Under the pieces are notes generated by a model that was given only the letters and a program-made list of their open reading frames with translations, searched no databases and was not told the DNA's origin. From a virus, in the IMG/VR virus record IMGVR_UViG_3300025012_000944, positions 1 through 22,153 of that record: a DNA stretch of 22,153 nt; one strand, 5' to 3'. Shown here piece after piece: positions 1-6,265 of the stretch. A program made the position numbers and the translations under genes. The stretch's first letter is position 1. Each line of letters opens with the position of its first letter.

Positions 1-75
1 ATGAATCTCACCCACTGTTTTCGACGGATCGATCGACGTGGTTTCGAGGTAGAGACCGTTCTTCTTACTGGACAT
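1..75 (-). CDS. Small conserved phage protein, N-terminal fragment (runs off left edge)
   Basis: Reading leftward from ATG at 75 the frame is open for 25 codons to the edge and begins MSSKKNGLYLETTSIDPSKT. A GAAGG Shine-Dalgarno lies about 7 bases before the ATG, and the start lies 11 bases inside the end of the preceding gene, matching the coupled style of this operon. The pattern LETTxIxPxKTVGEI resembles the start of a small uncharacterised phage protein commonly found near recombination genes; that comparison is from memory. No function is known to me. The C-terminal part is outside the window. Confidence 0.6.
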   Translation of the reverse strand, partial: MSSKKNGLYLETTSIDPSKTVGEIH

Positions 76-388
76 CACGGCCTTCGTTCTTCCGTTCGGC
101 GACCGCCGCGTCGTGGGCGGACATCCGCTCGTTCCAATTTCGCACTACCACCGCGATTGGAATCGACGAGTCAAATTCATTTAATGCACGGATTGATTCT
201 AAGACCCATTCGATGGCTTTGCGCCACTCGATGACACGGAATTCGGCAATCTCCTTCTCACATTCCCGCACGGATTGTCTGTCGGCCATATCATCACCTG
301 CCAGAAAATGGACGGCCAGTTCGCATTCCATATCCGTCGGCGTCCGGTCCATTCCCGGAATGATCCGGGGATCGGGTGTGGTCGTCAT
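65..388 (-). CDS. Hypothetical phage protein, 107 aa
   Basis: Start ATG at 388 is preceded by AGAGGACATC, a good ribosome binding site, and overlaps the stop of the upstream gene as ATGA. The protein is acidic and helical in the middle (RECEKEIAEFRVIEWRKAIE, about residues 41-60), with no signal peptide, membrane segment or recognisable motif. It ends with a TAA at 65-67. It belongs to the block of small genes downstream of the recombination module. Function unknown; real on coding organisation alone. Confidence 0.65.
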   Translation of the reverse strand: MTTTPDPRIIPGMDRTPTDMECELAVHFLAGDDMADRQSVRECEKEIAEFRVIEWRKAIEWVLESIRALNEFDSSIPIAVVVRNWNERMSAHDAAVAERKNEGRDVQ

Positions 389-630
389 GATGTCCTCTTT
401 TTCGTCTTACGTTTTGCCGTGTTCTTTCTGATCGCCTGTAATGTTCGTGGGATATCCATGAAGTTAGGGCAGTTTAGCATCAGGTTGAGATCTTGCAGCT
501 CATCACGGATGTCCATGAGGAGAGCCAGTGTAATGGTTGTCGTAGAGTATGTATGTCCGCTTGGCCCATGGCCCGGTTCACGCAGCAACCAGTCTACATT
601 TTTGTGTCGCTCGTTCATCGGGATGGTCAT
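385..630 (-). CDS. Hypothetical phage protein, 81 aa
   Basis: The frame is open further upstream, but the ATG at 630 has a near-perfect Shine-Dalgarno (GGAGGACAAA) directly before it, so I chose it. An ATG at 660 that overlaps the previous stop as ATGA is the alternative, and would add ten residues. The product has a helical middle (MDIRDELQDLNLMLNCPNF) and a very basic C-terminus ending KRKTKKRTS, which could contact nucleic acid; that is inference. No known domain recognised. Confidence 0.6.
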   Translation of the reverse strand: MTIPMNERHKNVDWLLREPGHGPSGHTYSTTTITLALLMDIRDELQDLNLMLNCPNFMDIPRTLQAIRKNTAKRKTKKRTS

Positions 631-656
631 TTTGTCCTCCGAGTAGCACTTGGGGA

Positions 657-872
657 TCATGGGACATCCAGTCTGTTCTTCAGGCCCGCTGTCCCGCCGT
701 TCGTTTCTGCGGCTGGTACTACTAACGCCTCGTCGATTTCGGCTGACATCTCGTCGTACATCGTTACAATCCAATCAGCGGACCCCAGATGATCGTCACT
801 TGCTTCGTGGACAATCCGCTGGTTCCACTCCGCCCGCCGTTCGTCGCTCATAGGTTCGCGTGGCTCGCTCAT
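657..872 (-). CDS. Hypothetical phage protein, 71 aa
   Basis: ATG at 872 overlaps the exonuclease stop as ATGA and has GGAGGTAACGCC upstream, so it is preferred over the longer open frame that starts at 935. The protein is acidic and soluble, with the segment DWIVTMYDEMSAEIDEAL probably helical. Nothing in it identifies a function. It is directly coupled to the exonuclease gene, so it may be co-expressed with the recombination proteins. Confidence 0.6.
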   Translation of the reverse strand: MSEPREPMSDERRAEWNQRIVHEASDDHLGSADWIVTMYDEMSAEIDEALVVPAAETNGGTAGLKNRLDVP

Positions 873-1537
873 GGCGTTACCTCCTGGGAGACATCGGACC
901 AACTGACTTTCTTCGGCGCTTCGGCGGGTGTGCAACCGAGCGCGATCATCTTCTCTTTAGCTTCGGCCAGTTGAGCGGTGAATGCATCGAGCGCCGCGTC
1001 TAACGCAGCGATGAACTTCTCATCTCGGTAGCACCGGACACAGACCCTGGGCATGACGGGATTGTAGCTGACAAGATCCCACCACTCGCGCCCCGTCACC
1101 AGAAGCGCCCCTTGCACCTGGCAGCGGTGATCCTCATCCATCGAACCGAGCAAATAGCCGACATGGACCTTGGCTGAGGGGTTCTTGATTTCGAGTCCGC
1201 CGTTCTCTCCTACCAACCGGTCCGGGGAGCATCCCGCAAGACGATCATCCCGCAAACAGAAGCCAACAAGATCGGTTGTGATGTCCTCTCTCATCTCGTA
1301 CCAACTGACCGCCTCATCTTCCAGCTCGGTGCCGCGTTCCATAAACTGACTGGTATAGTCATCAAGGGGGGTTCCGAGAATCCATTCGGCGATCAATTCG
1401 TGGATGTAGCCCGTAGCCGATGCCGACGGCTTCATGGTCTTCGGGGTCAGTATCCGGTGGAACTGGGAGGCGGTCGGAATTCCGATTCTCGCTTGCAGCC
1501 ATTCGGGGCTACCCTGGAGCATATCGAGCCGGATCAT
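869..1537 (-). CDS. YqaJ/lambda-exonuclease-family recombinase nuclease
   Basis: A 222-aa protein of the phage YqaJ/RecB-like nuclease family, which degrades one strand of double-stranded DNA ends to leave single-stranded tails for annealing. Visible family features: the opening QGSPEWLQARIGIPTAS (8-24), GTELEDEAV (69-77), then the metal-binding core GCSPDRLVGENGGLEIKNP (102-120), with D106, E116 and K118 as the expected D...ExK catalytic residues, followed by the conserved QVQGALLVTG (140-149). Length is normal for the family. AAGGAGG precedes ATG 1537, which overlaps the ERF gene stop as ATGA. Being coupled to an annealing protein gene is the usual arrangement of two-component phage recombination (Red/SynExo type) systems. 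Confidence 0.88.
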   Translation of the reverse strand: MIRLDMLQGSPEWLQARIGIPTASQFHRILTPKTMKPSASATGYIHELIAEWILGTPLDDYTSQFMERGTELEDEAVSWYEMREDITTDLVGFCLRDDRLAGCSPDRLVGENGGLEIKNPSAKVHVGYLLGSMDEDHRCQVQGALLVTGREWWDLVSYNPVMPRVCVRCYRDEKFIAALDAALDAFTAQLAEAKEKMIALGCTPAEAPKKVSWSDVSQEVTP

Positions 1538-2310
1538 TGAGCCTCCTTCCGGCGGCGTTTTTCTTCGAGCATCGAAATCGCCTTCCGCAGATCGGATTGC
1601 AGAATGTCTTCGACCTTTTCGACCGCCATGAATTTCAAGAACCGCAGCCGATCCGCCCCAACTTCTGTCAATAGCGATTCGAGGTTTGCGAGTTGCCCCT
1701 TATTGAGCTGGTCCGGCGGTGCGGGTGCCCCGTCCGTATCGTCTGGGGCGCACGCCGTCAGACCCAAGACCTGAATCATGGATTGACGCATTCCGTAGCT
1801 CAGCGCCGATCCAGATCTCTGTGATCCACTCAGGTCCGCCTTGGTATCCACCCCTGAAGTGAAGGATGAACTGAAGCTATGCCCGTTCGCGTGCCGCAAT
1901 GTGCAGGTGTACTCCATGTCGTCATTCTTGTCGCTGACCCTGTGGCTGTCCCATGAATATGAGATTGTCAGTTCCCGGAGAATTGGACGGACGATTTTGA
2001 TGATCTCCGGCAGTTCGGCGTACTGGTAGGAATACAGCTTGACACCGGCTTTAGTAACAGTCGCCGTCCGATTTTTTGGTATCAGGGGGCACTTGTCTTG
2101 GAACTCTGCCATTGCCACTGCGAATTCCCCCGCCGCCCGCCGCGCCTCAACTCGTTCATGGAGTTCGACCAGCTTCCCCATGACTTCAACAACGCCCGCC
2201 GCTGATTCCCCTCCCAGCTTGGAGATGGTGAGTTGCATCAGAGATGAAATCGATGGTTCCTCGTCGCGCACCATCACGGCGGTTGCGGCCTGTCCGGTGA
2301 ATGCGTTCAT
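1534..2310 (-). CDS. ERF-family single-strand annealing protein
   Basis: A 258-aa protein. The core resembles the ERF superfamily of phage annealing recombinases: VAMAEFQDKCPLIPKN followed by a lysine-rich strand, YSYQYAELPEIIKIVRPIL, then LRHANGH and a segment rich in G, S and T before SALSYGMRQSMIQVLGL, which matches the family's typical Y-AR/MR-x-LLxxLGL ending. The C-terminal tail (about 205-258) is charged, as expected for a flexible partner-binding tail. ATG 2310 overlaps the ATPase stop as ATGA and has GGAGGTGGTGG upstream; the open frame to 2370 adds an arginine/glycine-rich stretch that is simply ATPase-gene DNA read out of frame. Role: annealing complementary single strands produced by the downstream exonuclease. 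Confidence 0.85.
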   Translation of the reverse strand: MNAFTGQAATAVMVRDEEPSISSLMQLTISKLGGESAAGVVEVMGKLVELHERVEARRAAGEFAVAMAEFQDKCPLIPKNRTATVTKAGVKLYSYQYAELPEIIKIVRPILRELTISYSWDSHRVSDKNDDMEYTCTLRHANGHSFSSSFTSGVDTKADLSGSQRSGSALSYGMRQSMIQVLGLTACAPDDTDGAPAPPDQLNKGQLANLESLLTEVGADRLRFLKFMAVEKVEDILQSDLRKAISMLEEKRRRKEAQ

Positions 2311-3605
2311 GCGCCCACCACCTCCCCGTCCTCGATCACCACGGTCGCATCCGCGCGATTGCCGACGCACTCGATCCAGACTTGATACTCCTTCTCCTGC
2401 GCCATTGCCCAGACGATCCCGAGGCTCGTTTCGTCCAGAAGCGACCCGTCCGTGATTCGCACGACGCGGAGCTTGGGGTTCATCGCCATCGCCATCGCCA
2501 ACGACACCCGGAGTTGTTCGGCAGATGAGAGTTGATCGAAGAGGATGCCGTTGAACGATACGTCGCCCTCGGCAAACGAGAGTCCGTCCACCGGGAATGT
2601 TGCCGCCGCGAGCGCCGATTCCTTCATATCGTCGAGGGTCTGGATCTCGGTCGAAAGCTCATCGGCTTCGGCGGTCACGGCTCCGAGCCGCTGGACTTTC
2701 AGAGCGTAGTCCGCAGCCTTGGAAATCCTGGTATTGAGGTTATGCGCGTCCGCGATCTGCGCGTCGATGGCCGTCATGTCGGGCGTCTCCAGCGCCGCGA
2801 TTGCCTGCTTGCACCCGGAGATCCGTTCATCGGCAACCGCGAGTTGCTTTTCGTTCTCCGCGATCTGACGCTTCGCGTCTTCGATGGACACTCGGAGCAG
2901 GCCGGCGGCTTGCACCTCTGCATTAAACTCCCGGCGAATCCGCTCATTGCTGTCGATGACCGCTTGCATCCGGTTTTTGGCGGTCACCAGTGCTCCCACA
3001 TTCACCGGCGCGGTCGGCAGATCGGTCTCTGGTTCGACGACCTCCCGCAATTCCCCGGTCAGGTCCCGCTTGCGTTGGTTGACGCCCGTGCGCCGGTCGA
3101 ACGCCTCTTTGCGTTTGGCCGCGTGTGCCATCAAATTCAGGCCGATCTTCACCAGCGACAGCAGTGTTTCCAACCGTTGCGCGGGTTTCATGCGCGAGAA
3201 TTCCAGGGGATCAAATGTCAGCCGCCCGAGAAGATCATTGAGGATGGTCTGCGGTTGGTCTTGGCGGACGCCCTTACGCCGCACTTCCAGCGTGTTCCCC
3301 TTGGCGCTGATCGTTCGCGTTGCGACGAATTCGCCGAGGTCTACCGTCGCGACGGCCTTTGTCTGTCCGTGTCGGATCGGGTCCTTCGGTACGGCGTCCG
3401 CGCCCCCGAGCGCCCACATGATCGAATCGAGAACGCTGGTCTTGCCCTCACCGTTGTTGCCGGCGACAATCACCAGCGGCGCGCCCGGTTTCGGCGTGAT
3501 GTCCACCGCTTTGAGTTTCTTGACGTTCTGCGCCTGGAGGCGGACGATCCTGAATCCGCTGCCGTTCTCCGGCGGTGAATTTGCTATTGACTGATCGGTC
3601 CCCAT
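2307..3605 (-). CDS. SMC/RecN-like ATPase, ABC-type, with coiled coil
   Basis: A 432-aa protein. Walker A is GNNGEGKT (49-56), after the beta-strand FRIVRLQAQNVKKLK typical of SMC/RecF/Rad50 heads. A Q-loop region follows, then heptad-like helical stretches (about 210-335) forming a short coiled coil. The C-terminal head half has an ABC signature-like LSSAEQLRVSLAMAMAMNP (359-377) and a Walker B-like strand ending near D386, with acidic E392 just after. Much shorter than true SMC proteins (over 1000 aa), but typical for ATPases encoded beside phage recombinases. Likely role: DNA-end or recombination ATPase assisting the ERF/exonuclease pair (inference from context). ATG 3605 has GGAAGGTAATC before it. 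Confidence 0.8.
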   Translation of the reverse strand: MGTDQSIANSPPENGSGFRIVRLQAQNVKKLKAVDITPKPGAPLVIVAGNNGEGKTSVLDSIMWALGGADAVPKDPIRHGQTKAVATVDLGEFVATRTISAKGNTLEVRRKGVRQDQPQTILNDLLGRLTFDPLEFSRMKPAQRLETLLSLVKIGLNLMAHAAKRKEAFDRRTGVNQRKRDLTGELREVVEPETDLPTAPVNVGALVTAKNRMQAVIDSNERIRREFNAEVQAAGLLRVSIEDAKRQIAENEKQLAVADERISGCKQAIAALETPDMTAIDAQIADAHNLNTRISKAADYALKVQRLGAVTAEADELSTEIQTLDDMKESALAAATFPVDGLSFAEGDVSFNGILFDQLSSAEQLRVSLAMAMAMNPKLRVVRITDGSLLDETSLGIVWAMAQEKEYQVWIECVGNRADATVVIEDGEVVGA

Positions 3606-3649
3606 GATTACCTTCCTCTCGGTTGTTCTTGTGTTGAGGCGCCGGTCCC

Positions 3650-3838
3650 TTACATGGTGACTGGCGTCTCTTCTTTTTTGGATTTTTCGTCCTGGAATTG
3701 CGCGATGATGTACGCGCCAATCCCCAATGCGTCGATGGAGACGGCAACCGGGTGATCACTCGAATAGGTGCCTGCCCCGTTGTAGATGACGTAGCCATTC
3801 GACACTCGCTCGATGGTGATGACAGTCTTGTCGTTCAT
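3650..3838 (-). CDS. Hypothetical phage protein, 62 aa
   Basis: Begins MNDKTVITIERVSNGYVIYN at 3838 with AGAGGAAGAACAA upstream; an earlier in-frame methionine at 3892 lacks a good site and overlaps the neighbour. The N-terminal half alternates hydrophobic residues like a small beta hairpin and contains YVIYNGAGTYSSD; a helix (DALGIGAYIIAQFQDEKSKK) follows. This arrangement (short beta pair, then a helix) is frequent in small phage early proteins of unknown role. The gene lies just upstream of the ATPase gene. Confidence 0.6.
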   Translation of the reverse strand: MNDKTVITIERVSNGYVIYNGAGTYSSDHPVAVSIDALGIGAYIIAQFQDEKSKKEETPVTM

Positions 3839-3881
3839 TTGTTCTTCCTCTCTTGCCCCGGCGTTGTGGTCGGGGCTTCGG

Positions 3882-4082
3882 TTATCCGCCAATTCTCATC
3901 AGTCCCGGAAACCCGGTCACAACCCACCGCACGATGTGGTAGATCATGAACCCGCCGAACAACGCCGCGATCGCGCGGGGTAAATAGACCACGATGACCT
4001 GCCGAACATGCGAGCGATTCAGCCGCTCGCAACTCTGGCAGTGACAGATCGTATGATTATGCGCGAGTCTGAGCGTGGTCAT
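3882..4082 (-). CDS. Small membrane protein with His/Cys-rich N-terminus, 66 aa
   Basis: ATG 4082 overlaps the stop of the gene before it as ATGA and has AAGGAA about 8 bases upstream. Residues 8-18 read HNHTICHCQSC, a cluster of histidines and cysteines that could bind a metal. About residues 28-55 (VIVVYLPRAIAALFGGFMIY and following) form one or two hydrophobic segments, so the protein is probably membrane-anchored. No family recognised. Position among early genes hints at a host-takeover or exclusion role, but that is speculation. Confidence 0.55.
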   Translation of the reverse strand: MTTLRLAHNHTICHCQSCERLNRSHVRQVIVVYLPRAIAALFGGFMIYHIVRWVVTGFPGLMRIGG

Positions 4083-4327
4083 ACGTTTATTCCTTGTGGT
4101 TCCAACGCCATGTCGCCATCCGCCGTCCGGCGGCAGAAACCCACGGTCTCTTCGATGAGACCGCTCGCAATCAGGCGTAACCAGACGGCCTCGACGGTTG
4201 CGGGGTGGTATTTATGTCTATCTGCGGCCCCCTGCTTGACAGTCCCGGATCGCATGAATGCGGCGCGTGTCGATTCCGGGACGCACGCGAGGACCGCGCT
4301 TTCGGGTCTGGTGAGAGTTCGCATCAT
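4079..4327 (-). CDS. Hypothetical protein, possibly small winged-helix, 82 aa
   Basis: ATG 4327 overlaps the previous stop as ATGA and is preceded by GAAGG. The segment TVEAVWLRLIASGLIEETVG followed by CRRTADGDMAL has the look of a recognition helix and wing found in small phage regulators (VW..L...GLIE......RTA.G), but the similarity is loose. No membrane segment. It might bind DNA; the confidence in that role is low, while the gene itself is likely real because of the overlaps on both sides. Confidence 0.6.
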   Translation of the reverse strand: MMRTLTRPESAVLACVPESTRAAFMRSGTVKQGAADRHKYHPATVEAVWLRLIASGLIEETVGFCRRTADGDMALEPQGINV

Positions 4328-4809
4328 TCGCCTTCACTTTCTGAGCCATCGTCATCATCATCATCCGCATCGCCACCAAGCGGCAGTTGTTCCTGCATCT
4401 CGTGAGCATCCATTTTTTCAGTCTCAACAATTTCGCCCGTATCGACGCGGCTGGTGGTCTTCCAGCCATTCTTCGGCGCGTGCATTTCGGTAATGCATTC
4501 GATGTCCCGCATTTCGTAGCCCTTGTTTACGGCCTGCGAAAGCAAAGTGATGTGACTCTCGGCCGATCCGATCTTGGCCTTATAGGTGGCCTTGATGCTG
4601 TCGAGTTCAGAGTCGAGGGTCGCAACTCGCTCGATGTTCTGTGCGAGTGCCTTACTCTGGTCAACGATCTCATTCTGCTTGAAATCATAGCGTAGCCAGC
4701 GCTTGGACTTGATGATCGGCGTTTTTGTCGGCTCCTTCTTGGATTCGATGGTAATCTCGGGCATTGGCGCAACTTCCGGCTCGATTTTCGCTTCGTTCGT
4801 TTTCGGCAT
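4324..4809 (-). CDS. Uncharacterised phage coiled-coil protein with acidic tail, 161 aa
   Basis: Start MPKTNEAK at 4809 behind AGGAGG; the frame open to 5025 overlaps the neighbouring gene and has no good site. Residues 1-40 are lysine/proline/glutamate rich and likely disordered. About 45-95 form a helix (IVDQSKALAQNIERVATLDS... KIGSAESHITLLSQAV). Then comes NKGYEMRDIECITEM, a turn with PKNG, and RVDTGEIVETEKMDAHEMQ, ending in a run of six aspartates and SESEGE. A helix followed by GYE.R..C and R.DTGE.V....M is a pattern I know from frequent, uncharacterised phage proteins in recombination regions. Function unknown. Confidence 0.65.
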   Translation of the reverse strand: MPKTNEAKIEPEVAPMPEITIESKKEPTKTPIIKSKRWLRYDFKQNEIVDQSKALAQNIERVATLDSELDSIKATYKAKIGSAESHITLLSQAVNKGYEMRDIECITEMHAPKNGWKTTSRVDTGEIVETEKMDAHEMQEQLPLGGDADDDDDDGSESEGE

Positions 4810-4843
4810 AGCCCTCCTGTTTGCGGCAATAGTGCCGCGTGGA

Positions 4844-5041
4844 TTACTTCGGGTCGATTGGCTGCATGTGCTCCTGCGCCACCGTGACCAGAGCCTTGAT
4901 GCGCGTTGAGATCTGCGAGTAGGTGGAGCAGACGGCTCCGCTGGTAGCGATGATCGCCTTGTCGAGGTTGTAATCGACGACCTGGCAGATGATTCGGAAT
5001 CCGCCAGTCTCAGCCGACACTTCAATTTCGAGTTGCCTCAT
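4844..5041 (-). CDS. Hypothetical phage protein, 65 aa
   Basis: Starts MRQLEIEVSAETGGFRIICQ at 5041 behind AAAGGAGG, which decides against the longer frame from 5089. Predicted as a small alpha/beta fold: beta strands at the N-terminus, then the helix ISTRIKALVTVAQEHMQ. No known motif. It is followed 35 bases later by the acidic coiled-coil gene. Function unknown. Confidence 0.6.
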   Translation of the reverse strand: MRQLEIEVSAETGGFRIICQVVDYNLDKAIIATSGAVCSTYSQISTRIKALVTVAQEHMQPIDPK

Positions 5042-5150
5042 CCATCCTCCTTTTCGATTCCCCGGCAAGCGGGGCAGATTCGGTGTCATTTGCTATCGCC
5101 GGTTCCTACGGCTCCCCGCCCGCCGGGTTGTTTGTCGTCAGTACGCTATC

Positions 5151-5306
5151 CTATGCGGTGACTTCGCCCGCGACCGCTGGCGCTTGTTGCCGGGGGCTCA
5201 ACTCCGGCGATTTGATCCTGATGGCCTTTGGCACACGGCCCACCGATGATCCAAGCGTGATTGTGTCCGGTGGCATACCCTCCATCTTAGGGTTCAGGTT
5301 ATTCAT
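5151..5306 (-). CDS. Possible small protein, 51 aa
   Basis: Open frame starting MNNLNPKMEGMPPDTITLGS and ending in TAG at 5151-5153. Its ATG overlaps, as ATGA, a TGA at 5303-5305 that closes the frame of the preceding gene's possible extension, the same junction type used across this operon. The site before it (GTGGGGGC) is weak. The protein is proline-rich and shows no domain. It fills an otherwise unexplained 300-base space between two clear genes. Plausible, not certain; plus-strand frames here look like shadows. Confidence 0.4.
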   Translation of the reverse strand: MNNLNPKMEGMPPDTITLGSSVGRVPKAIRIKSPELSPRQQAPAVAGEVTA

Positions 5307-5362
5307 GCAAGCCCCCACTTTGCCATGATCTGGAGGATTTCTGCCACGTCAGGCTTCAGGGG
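5303..5362 (-). other. In-frame 19-codon extension after TGA of the 63-aa gene
   Basis: After the TGA at 5363-5365 the same frame stays open for 19 codons (PLKPDVAEILQIMAKWGLA) to a second TGA at 5303-5305, which overlaps the next ATG as ATGA. The encoded sequence looks like a normal helix. It may be stop readthrough, a point nonsense change or sequencing error in a gene once ending at 5303, or a tiny GTG-started frame (GTG at 5347). Confidence 0.35.
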
Positions 5363-5554
5363 TCAGAGATAGATGTCTGCGCCCAGTTCCTCCAGTTTGG
5401 CGACGAGTTCTGGCTGAGTCGTGAGGTACTCGTGGAGAGCTATCGTTCGTTCCAGCAGCACGCTCCGCACTGCAATTTCCTCGGTGAATTGTTCGATAAT
5501 AGATTTCTTCTTAATTGGCCCGACTGGCTCGGTGGGAACCGCATTCTCATTCAT
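5363..5554 (-). CDS. Hypothetical phage protein, 63 aa
   Basis: ATG 5554 has AGAAGGAGACATC upstream. The protein has a proline-containing N-terminus (MNENAVPTEPVGPIKKK) and a long helix, IIEQFTEEIAVRSVLLER... ELVAKLEELGADIYL. It is the first gene after the tRNA and hairpin region, so it opens the early gene block proper. Function unknown. The TGA stop is followed by an in-frame extension described separately. Confidence 0.6.
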   Translation of the reverse strand: MNENAVPTEPVGPIKKKSIIEQFTEEIAVRSVLLERTIALHEYLTTQPELVAKLEELGADIYL

Positions 5555-5607
5555 GATGTCTCCTTCTGGTTAGGGTTGTATCCGTTGTTTCCGCTGAATT
5601 CCTGGGG

Positions 5608-5671
5608 GCCGGGCGCACCAGTGCGGGCGCGCCCGGCTGGACCATCGCATGTGCGCTACCCGGAGTAGCGC
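5608..5671 (-). other. Two strong hairpins between tRNA and first early gene
   Basis: In the leftward transcript, GCGCTAC/GTAGCGC (5653-5671, 7 bp, 5-base loop) is followed by GCCGGGCGC/GCGCCCGGC (5608-5637, 9 bp, 12-base loop). No U-run follows either, so they are not classical terminators. They lie between the tRNA 3' end and the Shine-Dalgarno of the 63-aa gene. They could stop exonuclease decay, mark processing, or regulate translation; the role is unknown. Confidence 0.55.
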
Positions 5672-5689
5672 TGCGAAGGACGAAAACTG

Positions 5690-5762
5690 AACCCCCGGTG
5701 GGAATCGAACCCGCTGCCATCGGCTTAGAAAGCCGCTGCTCTTCCATGTGAGCTCCGGGGGT
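5690..5762 (-). tRNA. tRNA-Arg, anticodon UCU
   Basis: Reading leftward: acceptor ACCCCCG pairs fully with CGGGGGT; D stem GCTC/GAGC with an 8-base loop; anticodon stem 4 bp plus a G-A mismatch at the outer pair, around loop TTTCTAA, giving anticodon TCT (reads AGA); variable region TGGCA; T arm GCGGG-TTCGATT-CCCAC with one C-A mismatch. Position 8 is G rather than the usual U and no CCA is encoded. It is a phage-type tRNA, about 73 bases, in the same direction as the flanking genes, so it is probably cut from the leftward transcript. A partly decayed or divergent tRNA is possible because of the mismatches. Confidence 0.85.
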
Positions 5763-5771
5763 GTTTTGGGA

Positions 5772-5803
5772 CGCGGGGAAAAGGAGGGGCCTCAAACCCC
5801 GCG
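5772..5803 (-). other. Hairpin upstream of the tRNA
   Basis: CGCGGGG at 5797-5803 (minus-strand reading) can pair with CCCCGCG at 5772-5778 across an 18-base loop, just before the 5' end of the tRNA. No U-run follows, so it is not an obvious terminator. It may help processing of the tRNA. The interval 5763-5854 otherwise shows no gene. Confidence 0.35.
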
Positions 5804-5854
5804 CCCGTTCGGCCGCAGTGAAAACGCAGGAATCCACGCAGCCTAAAGTATTGA

Positions 5855-6097
5855 TCACCACAGATCCTTTTCTTTGACGTCCAATCCCATCGACCGCAGC
5901 CCCGCGAGAATCGCGTCTTTTTGCTCCGCGGTCGGCTCTTGACCCTTGGCGATTGCGTAGAGTGTGCCATGACTCATGTTGCTGGCAACAGCAACATCAC
6001 GCCAGAGAATGCGTCTCCAATTTGGCATCGTGTGGGTTCGCAACCATGCCCACAATTTCGATGGGGCCTCGATTTCATGTTCATGGTGTTTTGGCAT
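5855..6097 (-). CDS. Helix-turn-helix DNA-binding protein, 80 aa
   Basis: The segment WRDVAVASNMSHGTLYAIAK (about 33-52) fits a lambda Cro/XRE-like helix-turn-helix: an alanine-containing first helix, a turn around NMS, and a recognition helix GTLYAIAKG. It is followed by EPTAEQKDAILAGLRSMGLD, a helix typical of such small repressors. The N-terminus is histidine-rich (MPKHHEHEIE). ATG 6097 has AAGGAG and GAGGAC upstream and sits about 18 bases downstream of the predicted transcription start. It is the first gene behind the minus-strand promoter, and a dyad lies inside that promoter, so it probably controls its own promoter and the early genes. Whether it acts as repressor or activator cannot be told. 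Confidence 0.75.
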   Translation of the reverse strand: MPKHHEHEIEAPSKLWAWLRTHTMPNWRRILWRDVAVASNMSHGTLYAIAKGQEPTAEQKDAILAGLRSMGLDVKEKDLW

Positions 6098-6121
6098 GTG
6101 TCCTCATTCTCCTTGTCGTCA

Positions 6122-6150
6122 TTTATACGAGTGTCTATACACGTGTGCAA
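6122..6150 (-). promoter_or_regulatory. Sigma70-type promoter for leftward early genes
   Basis: On the minus strand TTGCAC (6150-6145) and TATAAA (6127-6122) are 17 bases apart, optimal spacing and close to consensus. The expected transcript start is near 6115, giving a short leader with AAGGAG before the helix-turn-helix gene at 6097. It probably drives that gene, the tRNA and the recombination block. Confidence 0.65.
6131..6142. promoter_or_regulatory. Possible operator dyad in promoter spacer
   Basis: GTGTCTATACAC has GTGT/ACAC half-sites around a 4-base centre and lies between the -35 and -10 boxes, with a second palindrome ACACGTGT (6139-6146) overlapping it. This is a classic place for a repressor to block polymerase. 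The likely binder is the helix-turn-helix protein encoded just downstream; not proven. Confidence 0.4.
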
Positions 6151-6230
6151 GGAAAATCTTCACCCCGTCTGAAAATAAATCCGGCCGGCATCCGGCAATC
6201 CGGCACGCGGGTTGCTATGCGAAATAAAGC

Positions 6231-6259
6231 TTGACCGCTGGTGGGCCTCGACTTAGATT
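6231..6259 (+). promoter_or_regulatory. Promoter-like sequence facing right
   Basis: TTGACC (6231-6236) and TAGATT (6254-6259) are separated by exactly 17 bases on the plus strand, matching 5 of 6 and 4 of 6 consensus positions. It is divergent to the leftward promoter 80 bases away. No plus-strand gene follows; a hairpin with a U-rich tail does. Confidence 0.45.
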
Positions 6260-6265
6260 CAAAGA

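Noticed and set aside
2532-3578. Long plus-strand open frame (348 codons) opposite the ATPase
   Set aside because: It lies entirely against the clear ATPase gene with Walker motifs; the translation is arginine/histidine-rich and has no ribosome binding site pattern, typical of an antisense shadow in GC-rich DNA.
5547-5970. Minus-strand frames covering the tRNA and hairpins
   Set aside because: They run through the tRNA gene and lack ribosome binding sites; the RNA structures explain this DNA better.
6179-6204. Three copies of ATCCGGC, possible iterons
   Set aside because: Only seven bases long, irregular spacing (11 and 8 bases), in GC-rich DNA; no replication initiator gene nearby.
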